Of a stretch of 64,000 nucleotides of DNA, positions 48,308-56,818 are shown one piece after another; positions within the stretch are counted from its first letter, which is position 1; every line of letters begins with the position of its first letter. Both the position numbers and the translations under genes were made by a program. The notes beneath the pieces are model-generated. The model was given only the letters and a program-made list of their open reading frames with translations. It was not told the DNA's origin and searched no databases. The DNA is from Niabella beijingensis. GTDB lineage: Bacteria > Bacteroidota > Bacteroidia > Chitinophagales > Chitinophagaceae. The stretch is taken from NCBI RefSeq assembly GCF_020034665.1, contig NZ_JAIQDI010000002.1, positions 620,001 through 684,000 of the forward strand, given 5' to 3'.

Positions 48308-49345
48308 TTAATAATGCATGCGCTTAAATGCTGCTTCCATCTGTGCCGCATCGGAGACCGACAGATCCTCCTGCGTAATGACAATGCGGTAGGTGAATTT
48401 CCTGGACTGACCGGGTTGCAATACCAGGTTCAGTGAGTCTGTACCATTGCTGAAGACCGAACGGCCCAGGGGATTGAGGGCGAAGAGGCCATAGCCACGC
48501 GCATGCCAGTAGGTAGGGTAGCCCGTGTTGGAAGGGTGATCAAATAGCGCAATGGTGATGGGGGCGCCTTCCTTTTTGCCTTTAAGCATCGCCCAGGTAC
48601 CCTGGCTGCTCCATACGGAATCACCTTTTTTGCCATTGGAGGCATAGTACATCCCCGTTGGGATGCCGGATCCGGAAGCTTCCACTTTTGTTACCTGCCC
48701 CTGGTTGTCGGTAAAGGACTTTGCTTCGGCCGAAGGCATCTCGAGTTCTTTGGCAAGCCGGATGGCAAAGAAGCCATCCTTTACATCTTTAAACACTACC
48801 GGCTTATCCAGTGCGGTAAGGGTAGTGGTACGGGTAATGTAGAACCGGTTGTGGATGACCTCAAAAGAATAACCGGTGGTTTCATCCAGGAAGGCTTCTC
48901 CTGAATGATTGACCCAGGTGGCTGTAACCGCCAGTGTGGCCTTGTTTTTTGCGGCGCTCTGGCTCAGGATTTTTTTGTGAAGGATGGTGCCATAATGATC
49001 TTTCCGGGATGCGGGTATGGCAGAAGAATTGTTCCAGAAATCAATACCGTTCACCGATTCATAGTTCATCCAGATGCCGACATGATGCGGATGGTCTGTA
49101 GGCTCACCGGGCAGCGGTTTTACCGGGAATCCTCTTGTTACGGTGATCCCTCCGGGTGTGTTTACAGGATAGAGGAAAGGCTTGGCGATGCTGTCTGTAT
49201 AACAGTAGGCTGTGAGCAACCGGCCGTTGTATACAATGTCTACCTGTTTCTGTTCCGGCCGGTCGATCAGTTGCAGTCCTTTTCCGGACTGGGCCGCGGC
49301 GGAAAGGCTAAAAAAAATGAGCAGGGCAAGAAGGCTTTTTTTCAT
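48308..49345 (-). CDS. PmoA-like protein (DUF6807)
   Basis: A 345-residue exported protein. Signal peptide: LLALLIFFSLSAAAQSGKG. The body is a beta-sandwich typical of PmoA/DUF6807 proteins: DRPEQKQVDIVYNGRLLTAY, GEPTDHPHHVGIWMNYESVN and DHPSNTGYPTYWHARGYGLF, with His residues in the HPHHxGxW motif. Such proteins are common in Bacteroidota beside carbohydrate genes, but the enzymatic role is not established; a methane monooxygenase link is historical only. Its -7 box lies at 49377-49384. Confidence 0.88.
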   Translation of the reverse strand: MKKSLLALLIFFSLSAAAQSGKGLQLIDRPEQKQVDIVYNGRLLTAYCYTDSIAKPFLYPVNTPGGITVTRGFPVKPLPGEPTDHPHHVGIWMNYESVNGIDFWNNSSAIPASRKDHYGTILHKKILSQSAAKNKATLAVTATWVNHSGEAFLDETTGYSFEVIHNRFYITRTTTLTALDKPVVFKDVKDGFFAIRLAKELEMPSAEAKSFTDNQGQVTKVEASGSGIPTGMYYASNGKKGDSVWSSQGTWAMLKGKKEGAPITIALFDHPSNTGYPTYWHARGYGLFALNPLGRSVFSNGTDSLNLVLQPGQSRKFTYRIVITQEDLSVSDAAQMEAAFKRMHY

Positions 49346-49376
49346 ATCATTTGTTTTGAAGAACCGTTAAGAAGGT

Positions 49377-49384
49377 CAAAGATA
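49377..49384 (-). promoter_or_regulatory. -7 box for the PmoA-like gene
   Basis: The minus strand reads TATCTTTG (exact TAnnTTTG), with the start about 25 bases before the ATG at 49345. Confidence 0.55.
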
Positions 49385-49411
49385 GGAAAGGAGCGGGAAG
49401 CATAAATATAA

Positions 49412-49448
49412 AACTGCCGCCTGCACCTCAGGGGCAAGGGCGGCAGTT
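49412..49448 (-). terminator. Terminator of the TonB-dependent receptor gene
   Basis: AACTGCCGCC (49412-49421) pairs with GGCGGCAGTT (49439-49448) around a 17-base loop. The minus strand then reads TTATATTT. It starts 19 bases after the receptor stop. Confidence 0.7.
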
Positions 49449-49467
49449 GCTGTGGCAAACTAATGTG

Positions 49468-51879
49468 CTAAAAGCGGTAGCTGACACTGAACCGGACATT
49501 GCGGGGCGGTTCGGTCTGGTAATAATAGGCGGGTTTTACCGAGCTCCAGTCGCCATAAACGGAAGGCAGATCATAATAGGAACCGGTGTACAGGTAACTG
49601 TTAAGAATATTAAATACATTGAGTGTAAAACGGTACCGGTTCCGGGTGTAAAACAATCCCCCATCCAGTTTAAAATAGTCCGGCAGCTGTTGCCCCTGGG
49701 TAGACCACCCGGTGTGCCGGTCGATAAGCGAGGTAAACCCTCCTGATATCCCTAATCCCTGTAATGCTCCTTTCTGTAATTCATAAGAAAGCCAGGCATT
49801 GGAAGTGTGTTTTGCATAACCGGGAACGATCTCGCCTACGGTATACGCGCTCGCGGCGCCGGGTGCTACCTCCGTGATCAGGCCTTCGGTAAAGGCGTAG
49901 TTGGCGGTGGCCGTAAAGCCGGGAAGGATCGTGCCCCTTACATCAAATTCGACACCCCTGGCCACTTTTTCTCCCAGCACAATGCTGGTGGGCTGGTTGG
50001 GATTGGGGTTATCCGGGTCCGCAGTAAGCTCGTTTTGTTTTAGTATGCGGTATACGGACAGCGTGGTCAGCCAGCGGTTATGGAACCAGTTCTTCTTGAT
50101 GCCGAGTTCGATATTGTTACCGGTAACCGGTTTTATTTCCCCTCCGCCGGTAAGTGTTCCGGTCTGGGGAATAAAGGCCTGATCGTATAAACCATATACG
50201 GAGAGGGTTTTATCGATCGAATAGCTCAGGCCAATCCTGGGGGTGAAATGTTTGGCCGTTGAGAAGTCGGTACCGGTGCCATAGATCTGGCTTACATCCG
50301 TATAACGGCCGGCAAGCGTGAGCCTTAAGCGGTCGCTGAAAAAAGCCAGCTCATCCTGCACATAAACGCTGGAATAGCGCTGTGTCTGGATGCCTCCGGC
50401 AGCGATGGCCCGTTCTTCGATGGGTTTGCTGCGGTCGAAGACCGGGTACCCGTTTACCGGAACGCCATAGTCGGGATTTTCGGGGTCAAACAGGGCGCCC
50501 ACAGAATCCAGGTCGTGCGACTGCCCCCAGTCTGCATAATACTTTTTATTGGCGGCATCCACGCCTGCAAGGATCCGGTGGCGGACAGAACCGGTGCGGA
50601 ATTCCCCGTTCAGGAATACCTGGCCGAGGACCATATTGCTTTTGGCATCCCAGAGGCCGATGTTGCGGATCAGGTGACCCGTAGCGGAGTCCATCATGGA
50701 GGGCCAGGAACTCATCCCCGCCTGGTTGTAGTTGAAATAGGCGCCCTGTGCAGTGATCTTCCAGTTGGTATTAAAGGCATGTTCGAAGGTGAGGTAACCG
50801 CTCTGGTCGTTGATCTTCGTTGGCGGCAGGCCGGGGTTGGTAAGGGTGAAGTTGATGGGATAGGTTCCGTATCCAAACTTTGAGAATACATAGTAGGAGC
50901 CGACCTCCGTCATTTTTGCAAACTGCCCGTTATACTCCAGGGTCAGTTTGGTTTTGTCATCCAGCTGGTAGGAGAGTACGGGGGCAATGACATACCGGTT
51001 GTTGTATTCAAAATCGCGGTGCGAGCCTTTATTCTGTGCAGCGATATTGAGGCGGTATAGTAATTTTTTGTCCTTGCTCAGGGCCCCGTCCAGGTCCAGG
51101 CTGCCCCGGTACAGATCAAAGCTTCCGAGGGTGAGGTTGACTGCTCCTTTTGTAACGCCGGTTGGTTTTTTGGTAACGATATTATACAGGCCGCTGGGAT
51201 CGCCGTTGGCCAGCATAAACCCGGCGGGGCCTTTTACAAATTCGACCCGGTCCACAAAGCTCATATCTTCCGTAAGCGGACCCCAGTAGGAGGCTACCAC
51301 ATTAAAGCCGTTCCGGAATGCCTGTATCTGCGAACCACGTGCGGTGATATTGGCATAAAGATCGCCCCAGTGCTCCACGCGTGTGGCACCGCTCACATTC
51401 CTTACCAGTCCGTCGCTCATGCTGATCACCTGCTGCTGAATCAGGGCCGGCTGATCTACCACCTGTATGTTTTGAGGCGTTTCCAGCAACGGCGTTTTCA
51501 AACGCAGGCTTACCGAAGCATGTTCGGTACCTTTGTGCGCGTTAACAAATACGGCATCCAGTTGCTGGGCGGTTTCATTGATGATAAAATCTTCTGTGTA
51601 TGTTTCATTTGTTGCAATGGTAACGGTCCTGCGCTGGGTGGCAGTTTCAACAGCTGATACTTCCAGGGTCCAGGTACCGGGCCTGATATTTCTTATTTCA
51701 TAATGCCCGTCCTCATCACTCATTGAACGGGATTGGGTGCCTTCGATGGCTATCGTTATATATTGTGCCGGCTTACCGTCTGAAGTGGTAATAGTGCCTT
51801 TTACCTTTCCGGATTGTGCGGCGAGCAAGGTGGTAATAAAAAGCGAACAAAAAAATAACAGGGAATGTTTTTGCTTCAT
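49468..51879 (-). CDS. TonB-dependent siderophore receptor-like outer membrane protein
   Basis: An 803-residue outer-membrane receptor. Signal peptide: LLFFCSLFITTLLAAQSG. Residues ~25-105 are a CarboxypepD_reg-like domain (GKVKGTITTSDGKPAQYITI; DEDGHYEIRNIRPGTWTLEV). Residues ~125-230 are the plug (LLETPQNIQVVDQPALIQQQ; DRVEFVKGPAGFMLANGDPS). The rest is a 22-strand barrel ending in RNVRFSVSYRF (terminal Phe). The plug signature matches ferri-siderophore receptors (FhuA/FcuA type). Uptake depends on TonB. The ligand is unknown, and no biosynthetic genes are nearby. Confidence 0.93.
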   Translation of the reverse strand: MKQKHSLLFFCSLFITTLLAAQSGKVKGTITTSDGKPAQYITIAIEGTQSRSMSDEDGHYEIRNIRPGTWTLEVSAVETATQRRTVTIATNETYTEDFIINETAQQLDAVFVNAHKGTEHASVSLRLKTPLLETPQNIQVVDQPALIQQQVISMSDGLVRNVSGATRVEHWGDLYANITARGSQIQAFRNGFNVVASYWGPLTEDMSFVDRVEFVKGPAGFMLANGDPSGLYNIVTKKPTGVTKGAVNLTLGSFDLYRGSLDLDGALSKDKKLLYRLNIAAQNKGSHRDFEYNNRYVIAPVLSYQLDDKTKLTLEYNGQFAKMTEVGSYYVFSKFGYGTYPINFTLTNPGLPPTKINDQSGYLTFEHAFNTNWKITAQGAYFNYNQAGMSSWPSMMDSATGHLIRNIGLWDAKSNMVLGQVFLNGEFRTGSVRHRILAGVDAANKKYYADWGQSHDLDSVGALFDPENPDYGVPVNGYPVFDRSKPIEERAIAAGGIQTQRYSSVYVQDELAFFSDRLRLTLAGRYTDVSQIYGTGTDFSTAKHFTPRIGLSYSIDKTLSVYGLYDQAFIPQTGTLTGGGEIKPVTGNNIELGIKKNWFHNRWLTTLSVYRILKQNELTADPDNPNPNQPTSIVLGEKVARGVEFDVRGTILPGFTATANYAFTEGLITEVAPGAASAYTVGEIVPGYAKHTSNAWLSYELQKGALQGLGISGGFTSLIDRHTGWSTQGQQLPDYFKLDGGLFYTRNRYRFTLNVFNILNSYLYTGSYYDLPSVYGDWSSVKPAYYYQTEPPRNVRFSVSYRF

Positions 51880-51901
51880 TGTAGACTTGTTTTAAACGGC
51901 G

Positions 51902-51909
51902 CAAATCTA
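51902..51909 (-). promoter_or_regulatory. -7 box for the TonB-dependent receptor gene
   Basis: The minus strand reads TAGATTTG (exact TAnnTTTG), 22 bases before the ATG at 51879. No clear -33 TTTG at the right distance. Confidence 0.45.
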
Positions 51910-52017
51910 TTTTACAAAGCAGGGAATCATTTACGGGATCGGGAAAAAAAACACAGTTTGGTTTTTATTACAATGTGGTTACAATAGAAACGTGTACGCA
52001 TCGGCACACCGGGCATG

Positions 52018-52050
52018 AAAAAAGCCGCATCAGTTACTGATACGGCTTTT
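52018..52050 (-). terminator. Terminator of secDF
   Basis: AAAAGCCGCATCAG (52020-52033) pairs with CTGATACGGCTTTT (52037-52050), with one mismatch (C-A), and the minus strand ends in T6. It begins 22 bases after the secDF stop. Confidence 0.93.
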
Positions 52051-52071
52051 AATATAAATGATCTTATTGTT

Positions 52072-55000
52072 CTAGTGCGATTCCGGCTGAACTTTAACGG
52101 CAGCCGATTTGCTTCTTTTCAAACCGCCTCTCAGATCTACCAGTACCGGCGCCGCCACAAAGATGGAGGAGTATACCCCGGTAACCACCCCGATCAGCAT
52201 TGCGAAGGCAAAGCCCCTTACTGCTTCTCCGCCAAATATGAAAAGGATCAGGACGGTAACGAATACAGTGAACGAGGTCATAATGGTACGGCTGAGGGTA
52301 TCATTGATCGCTTTGTTCACCAGGGTCTTCTGATCCAGGTTCGGATACAGTTTTCCGTCTTCACGGATCCGGTCAAACACCACCACGGTATCGTTCATGG
52401 AGAAACCGATCACCGTAAGGATGGCAGCGATAAAGTGCTGGTCGATCTCCAGCGGGAAGGGTACCCAATCCCTTGCATAAGAGAATACGATCAGCGTTAC
52501 CAGTGCATCGTGCAGCAGGGAGAAGATGGTACCCAGTGAATACCTCCAGTCGCGGAAACGCAGGAAGATATAAACAAAGATGGCCAGTATTGCCAGCACG
52601 GTTGCTGTAACAGCACCTCTCTTTAAATCATCAGAGATCGTGGGCAGCACTTTCTTGGTCCCTAGTTTGTACTGCGTATCGAACTGTTCAAATGTAGTGC
52701 CCTGCGGCAGATGGTTCTTTAATCCGCTGTACAGCTTGTGCACTACAACAGAGTCTGCCTTTGTTGTATTCGGGTCGGTAATGAGGTAGGAGGTCGTAAT
52801 ATCCAGCGCGCTGGCATCACCTACTGTTTTGATAAAGGGATTCTCATTATCAAAAGCCGCCTGTACATCATCCCGTACTTTTTCTACATCCACTTTTTTA
52901 CCAAAGTCAACCCGGTAAGAGCGTCCCCCGTTGAATTCCACACCATAGTCAAAACCATGGAAGATGGTGCCGATCGATAACAGCAGGATCACTACTGAGA
53001 TGGCATAGGCCACTTTTCTGAATTCGATGAACTTAAACGCACTGTGTTTGAAAATACTGCGGCTGAGGCTTGTAAAGTATTTCAGGTGATGATTCTTGTT
53101 GGTGAACCAGTCGGTTACCCAGCGGCTTACCAGGATCCCGCAGAACAGAGACAGCAGCAGACCGAGGATCTGTGTGGTCGCAAAACCTTTCACCGGTCCT
53201 AACCCGAAGTAATAAAGTATGAACGCGGTGATCAGCGTGGTTACGTGGCCATCCAGCACGGGTGCCAGCGACCGGTTATAACCGTCATTGATCGCCGATA
53301 TATAACTCTTGCCCTTGGTAAGCTCTTCCTTGATCCGTTCGTAAATGATTACGTTACTGTCCACGGCCATACCGATGGTAAGCACCAGACCGGCGATACC
53401 CGGTGCGGTCAGTGTGGCTCCCAGACCGGCCAGTACCCCCACCGTAAACAGCAGGTTCAGGATCAATGCAATATTTGCTACCCATCCGCTGGTATTATAG
53501 TAGATGAGCATTAAGATGAATATCACTGCAAAGGAGATGGTAAAGGACATCAATCCACCTTTAATCGCTGCTTCCCCAAGGGTGGGACCAACGGTCTCAT
53601 CGGATACGATCTTGGCAGGTGCCGGGAGTTTACCGATCTTAAGAATATTGGCAAGGTCCTTTGCTTCTTCTGCGCTGAAGCTGCCGGAGATACTGGACCG
53701 GCCGCCTTCAATAGCATCATTCACCACCGGCGCGGAATAGACCTGGTTATCTACCACAATGGCGATGTGACGGCCTTTATTGGCCCGGGTCATATCTGCC
53801 CAGATGCGGCTTCCTATGGCATCCATCTCAAGTGATACATTGGTCTTACCGGCCTGGTCGTAATCAGCACCGGCATTGGTCACGTGCTCGCCTTCCAGTT
53901 TGGCCTTGTCGCGTCCATAGGTTTTGATCGCATAAAGCGCCACCATATTGCTTTTCTTATTGCCTACTTTTTCAGGAGTGCCGTACATCCATGCGATCTC
54001 TGAAGGGAACTGCGATTTCAGTGCCGGCGCGGTAAGCATGGCGCGTACTTCGGCGGTATCTTTAATATTTACCTGTCCGATAATTCCATAGTCAGCAAGA
54101 TTTCCCTGCTGGTCAACAGCTGGTACCAGTAAACCCCATATGTGTTTCTTCAGTTCTTCCTGCTGATTGTTGGCAGCATCTGCTTTAGGGGTGTTCTTGT
54201 CCTTGCTGGCCAGTTCTTTTAACTGGTCCTGTAATTTTTTAGCGGTATCTGTAGTGGCCACAGCGGCTGAATCTGCCTTTGGAGCAGCGGCTACAGCCGC
54301 AGAATCCTTTTGGGCACTGCTGTCTTTGGCAGCTTTGCCGGATTGCTGTGCAAAATAGATCTCATCTGCTTTCTGAAGATTGGGCCATAACTCTGAAATA
54401 TTGTATACTTCCCAGAACTGCAGGTTGGCAGAGGCCTGAAGGTTCTTGCGCACCCGCTCTTTATCCTGAACACCGGGCAATTCAACAGAGATGATCTGTT
54501 TGGCAGGGTCGGGGTTAATGCTGGGCTGGGCCACACCAAATTTGTCAATACGCGTAGTGATCAGCCGGGCAGTATTGTCAAAGGCAGCCTTGGCCTGGTC
54601 CTGAAGGAACCGTGTTACCTTGGCGTCGTTGTCGGTCACTTTCAGGCTTTCGCGGTTGGCCGTAGCGAACAGGGAAGCCAGCGGGGTATTCGGACTCAGC
54701 TTTTTAAATTCTTCAACAAAGAGGGTAATAAAGTTGGCATCGCTGTTTCCTTTGCGTTTATCGGCATTTTCCAATGCCTTTAAAAAGTTGGGCTCTTTTG
54801 AATTGTTGGCAAGCGTTTGCAGCAATCCGCTCATCTCTACTTCCATCGTAACGTTCATACCACCCTGCAGGTCAAGACCCAGGTTCAGCTCTTCTTCTTT
54901 CGCTTTCTGATAGCTGATGGCACCGGTAATCCCGTAGGTGATGGTTTCATCTTTGGTGCTGTCTTTTAAGCGGGTCAGGCGATCGTTGTAAAACTGGGTC

Positions 55001-55203
55001 AGCTTTTCCTGGTACACCTCCTGAGAATCCTTATTGGAGGGGTATTTTTGGGCAGCGGTCTGGTAATTTGCATTTACATAATTGTGCGCAATTTTCTCCA
55101 ATTTCTTTTCGTGGTTGCGGACAAACCATGTAAATGACAGCTGGTAGAGTGAGTAGATAATAAGTAAGATTGTAAAAAATCTAACCAGTCCTTTGAGTTG
55201 CAT
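52072..55203 (-). CDS. secDF: Protein translocase subunit SecDF (fused)
   Basis: A 1043-residue fused SecD-SecF, the usual form in Bacteroidota. Twelve transmembrane segments are expected, six per half. SecD: signal anchor (VRFFTILLIIYSLYQLSF), LNLGLDLQGGMNVTMEVEM, and EIGGRSSISG-type EGGRSSISGSFSAEEAKDLA. SecF: YGVEFNGGRSYRVDFGK and TIMTSFTVFVTVLILFIFGG. The proton relay and helicase-like P1/P4 domains are present. An Ala/Lys/Asp-rich, low-complexity insertion (residues ~285-345) sits in the SecD periplasmic head and lacks conservation. SecDF uses the proton-motive force to pull proteins across the inner membrane. A terminator and -7 box flank it. Confidence 0.96.
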   Translation of the reverse strand: MQLKGLVRFFTILLIIYSLYQLSFTWFVRNHEKKLEKIAHNYVNANYQTAAQKYPSNKDSQEVYQEKLTQFYNDRLTRLKDSTKDETITYGITGAISYQKAKEEELNLGLDLQGGMNVTMEVEMSGLLQTLANNSKEPNFLKALENADKRKGNSDANFITLFVEEFKKLSPNTPLASLFATANRESLKVTDNDAKVTRFLQDQAKAAFDNTARLITTRIDKFGVAQPSINPDPAKQIISVELPGVQDKERVRKNLQASANLQFWEVYNISELWPNLQKADEIYFAQQSGKAAKDSSAQKDSAAVAAAPKADSAAVATTDTAKKLQDQLKELASKDKNTPKADAANNQQEELKKHIWGLLVPAVDQQGNLADYGIIGQVNIKDTAEVRAMLTAPALKSQFPSEIAWMYGTPEKVGNKKSNMVALYAIKTYGRDKAKLEGEHVTNAGADYDQAGKTNVSLEMDAIGSRIWADMTRANKGRHIAIVVDNQVYSAPVVNDAIEGGRSSISGSFSAEEAKDLANILKIGKLPAPAKIVSDETVGPTLGEAAIKGGLMSFTISFAVIFILMLIYYNTSGWVANIALILNLLFTVGVLAGLGATLTAPGIAGLVLTIGMAVDSNVIIYERIKEELTKGKSYISAINDGYNRSLAPVLDGHVTTLITAFILYYFGLGPVKGFATTQILGLLLSLFCGILVSRWVTDWFTNKNHHLKYFTSLSRSIFKHSAFKFIEFRKVAYAISVVILLLSIGTIFHGFDYGVEFNGGRSYRVDFGKKVDVEKVRDDVQAAFDNENPFIKTVGDASALDITTSYLITDPNTTKADSVVVHKLYSGLKNHLPQGTTFEQFDTQYKLGTKKVLPTISDDLKRGAVTATVLAILAIFVYIFLRFRDWRYSLGTIFSLLHDALVTLIVFSYARDWVPFPLEIDQHFIAAILTVIGFSMNDTVVVFDRIREDGKLYPNLDQKTLVNKAINDTLSRTIMTSFTVFVTVLILFIFGGEAVRGFAFAMLIGVVTGVYSSIFVAAPVLVDLRGGLKRSKSAAVKVQPESH

Positions 55204-55250
55204 ACGTATTTGTTATTTAATCTTTGGTTCCTCTTTAAATTTAAAGGGGG

Positions 55251-55258
55251 CAAAGATA
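55251..55258 (-). promoter_or_regulatory. -7 box for secDF
   Basis: The minus strand reads TATCTTTG (exact TAnnTTTG). The start would be ~41 bases before the ATG at 55203. Confidence 0.55.
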
Positions 55259-55390
55259 AGGTTTATAGACATATAGTGGATTTGGTTTTATAAACGGTTT
55301 TTCTGCTGTAGAAATTTTTGCTTAATGGCTGTTTTTATAGAATATTTCGATTTTTTGAGATTTTGAGTTCGAAGCTGTCTTTGTAACCCC

Positions 55391-55398
55391 TAAATTTG
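55391..55398 (+). promoter_or_regulatory. -7 box for the aminotransferase gene
   Basis: TAAATTTG (exact TAnnTTTG), with the start ~31 bases before the ATG at 55436. Confidence 0.55.
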
Positions 55399-55435
55399 CG
55401 TGAATTTGTTTAAAATTAATCCATAAACGTTTAAA

Positions 55436-56626
55436 ATGTCTTTATCTTCTCTTTTACAGCGTTTTAGTGAACCGGAAACGCTGAAAATGGCCAAATTAGG
55501 CCGCGAACTGAGGGCCCAGGGAATCGATGTGATCGACCTGAGCCTGGGTGAACCTGATTTTGATACGCCCCAGCATATCAAGGACGCCGCAATAAAGGCC
55601 ATCAATGATAACTGGAGCCACTATTCTCCCGTAGCCGGCTTCCCGGATGCCCGCGAAGCAGTTTGTACCAAGCTGAAGAGAGACAATAACCTGGATTACA
55701 AGCCGGAGCAGATCGTTATCTCCACCGGTGCCAAACAAAGCCTGGCCAATGTGATCCTGGCTTTGGTAGACGATGGTGAGGAAGTGATCATCCCGACACC
55801 CTACTGGGTAACCTATTCCGAGCTCGTAAAAATCGCCCGCGGCAAGGTAGTGGAGATCCGTACCACGGTGGAACAGAAACTGAAGATAACTGCAGCCGAC
55901 CTGGAAAAGGCGGTCACACCCAATACAAAGGCCTTCCTGTTCTCTTCCCCCTGCAATCCTTCCGGCGCGGTGTACAGTAAGGAAGAACTGGCCAGCCTGG
56001 TAGAAGTGTTTAAAAAGCATCCGCAGATCTATATCATTTCTGATGAGATCTATGAATATATCAACTATGTGGGAAAGCATGAGAGCATTGCCCAGTTTGA
56101 TGCCATCAAAGACCGCGTAATTGTGGTGAACGGACTGGCAAAAGGATTTGCGATGACCGGCTGGCGTATCGGGTACACTGCTTCTACGGTTGAGATCGCA
56201 AAAGGAATGGAGAAACTGCAGGGACAGATCACCAGCGGAACGAACACGATCGCACAAAAAGCAACGGTAACCGCCCTCACTGCAGATCTGGCACCATCCA
56301 TTGAGATGACAAAAGAGTTTACACGCCGGAAACAACGCGTAATGGAACTGATCAGCGATATACCGGGCATCACCTGTACGGAACCTGATGGCGCCTTCTA
56401 TATTTTCCCGGATATGACAGCCTACTATGGAACATCTGACGGAGAAACTACCATTAAGGACTCAGCAGACCTTTGTATGTACCTCCTCAACAAGGCGCAT
56501 GTATCTTCGGTAATGGGTGCTGCTTTCGGAGAGCCTAACTGCGTGCGCTTCTCATTTGCGAACAGCCTGGAGAAGATCGAGGAAGGCTGGAGCCGCATTA
56601 AGAAGGCACTGGCATTACTGAAATAA
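55436..56626 (+). CDS. PLP-dependent aminotransferase (aspartate aminotransferase type, class I)
   Basis: A 396-residue class I/II aminotransferase. It begins MSLSSLLQRFSEPETLKMAK. PLP-contact motifs: DLSLGEPDFDTPQHI, STGAKQSLANVILALV, FSSPCNPSGAVYSKEEL, DEIYEYI, NGLAKGFAMTGWRIGY (Schiff-base Lys) and the C-terminal Arg in FGEPNCVRFSFANS. The order and spacing match the subgroup-Ibeta AspC-like enzymes that transfer the amino group of Asp/Glu. Substrate range (Asp, aromatic, or prephenate) cannot be fixed. It is monocistronic, with a -7 box and terminator flanking it. Confidence 0.94.
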   Translation: MSLSSLLQRFSEPETLKMAKLGRELRAQGIDVIDLSLGEPDFDTPQHIKDAAIKAINDNWSHYSPVAGFPDAREAVCTKLKRDNNLDYKPEQIVISTGAKQSLANVILALVDDGEEVIIPTPYWVTYSELVKIARGKVVEIRTTVEQKLKITAADLEKAVTPNTKAFLFSSPCNPSGAVYSKEELASLVEVFKKHPQIYIISDEIYEYINYVGKHESIAQFDAIKDRVIVVNGLAKGFAMTGWRIGYTASTVEIAKGMEKLQGQITSGTNTIAQKATVTALTADLAPSIEMTKEFTRRKQRVMELISDIPGITCTEPDGAFYIFPDMTAYYGTSDGETTIKDSADLCMYLLNKAHVSSVMGAAFGEPNCVRFSFANSLEKIEEGWSRIKKALALLK

Positions 56627-56647
56627 AAGAGCTGGTATAACCCTATT

Positions 56648-56678
56648 AAAAAGGACGCTATGAATGCGTCCTTTTTTT
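56648..56678 (+). terminator. Terminator of the aminotransferase gene
   Basis: AAAAAGGACGC (56648-56658) and GCGTCCTTTTT (56666-56676) pair around a 7-base loop, followed by two more T. It starts 22 bases after the stop codon. Confidence 0.95.
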
Positions 56679-56818
56679 ATAAGATTAAACCGCCCGCGAT
56701 TCTGTTATTAGCAGACGGCCGTTGCAGCTTATGATTTTTGCCGGGATTCTCTCTGTATTTTAGTAATTTTAAGTGCCGGATTTGAGAAAAAGTTGGTCTG
56801 CATTCCCATTACTATTTT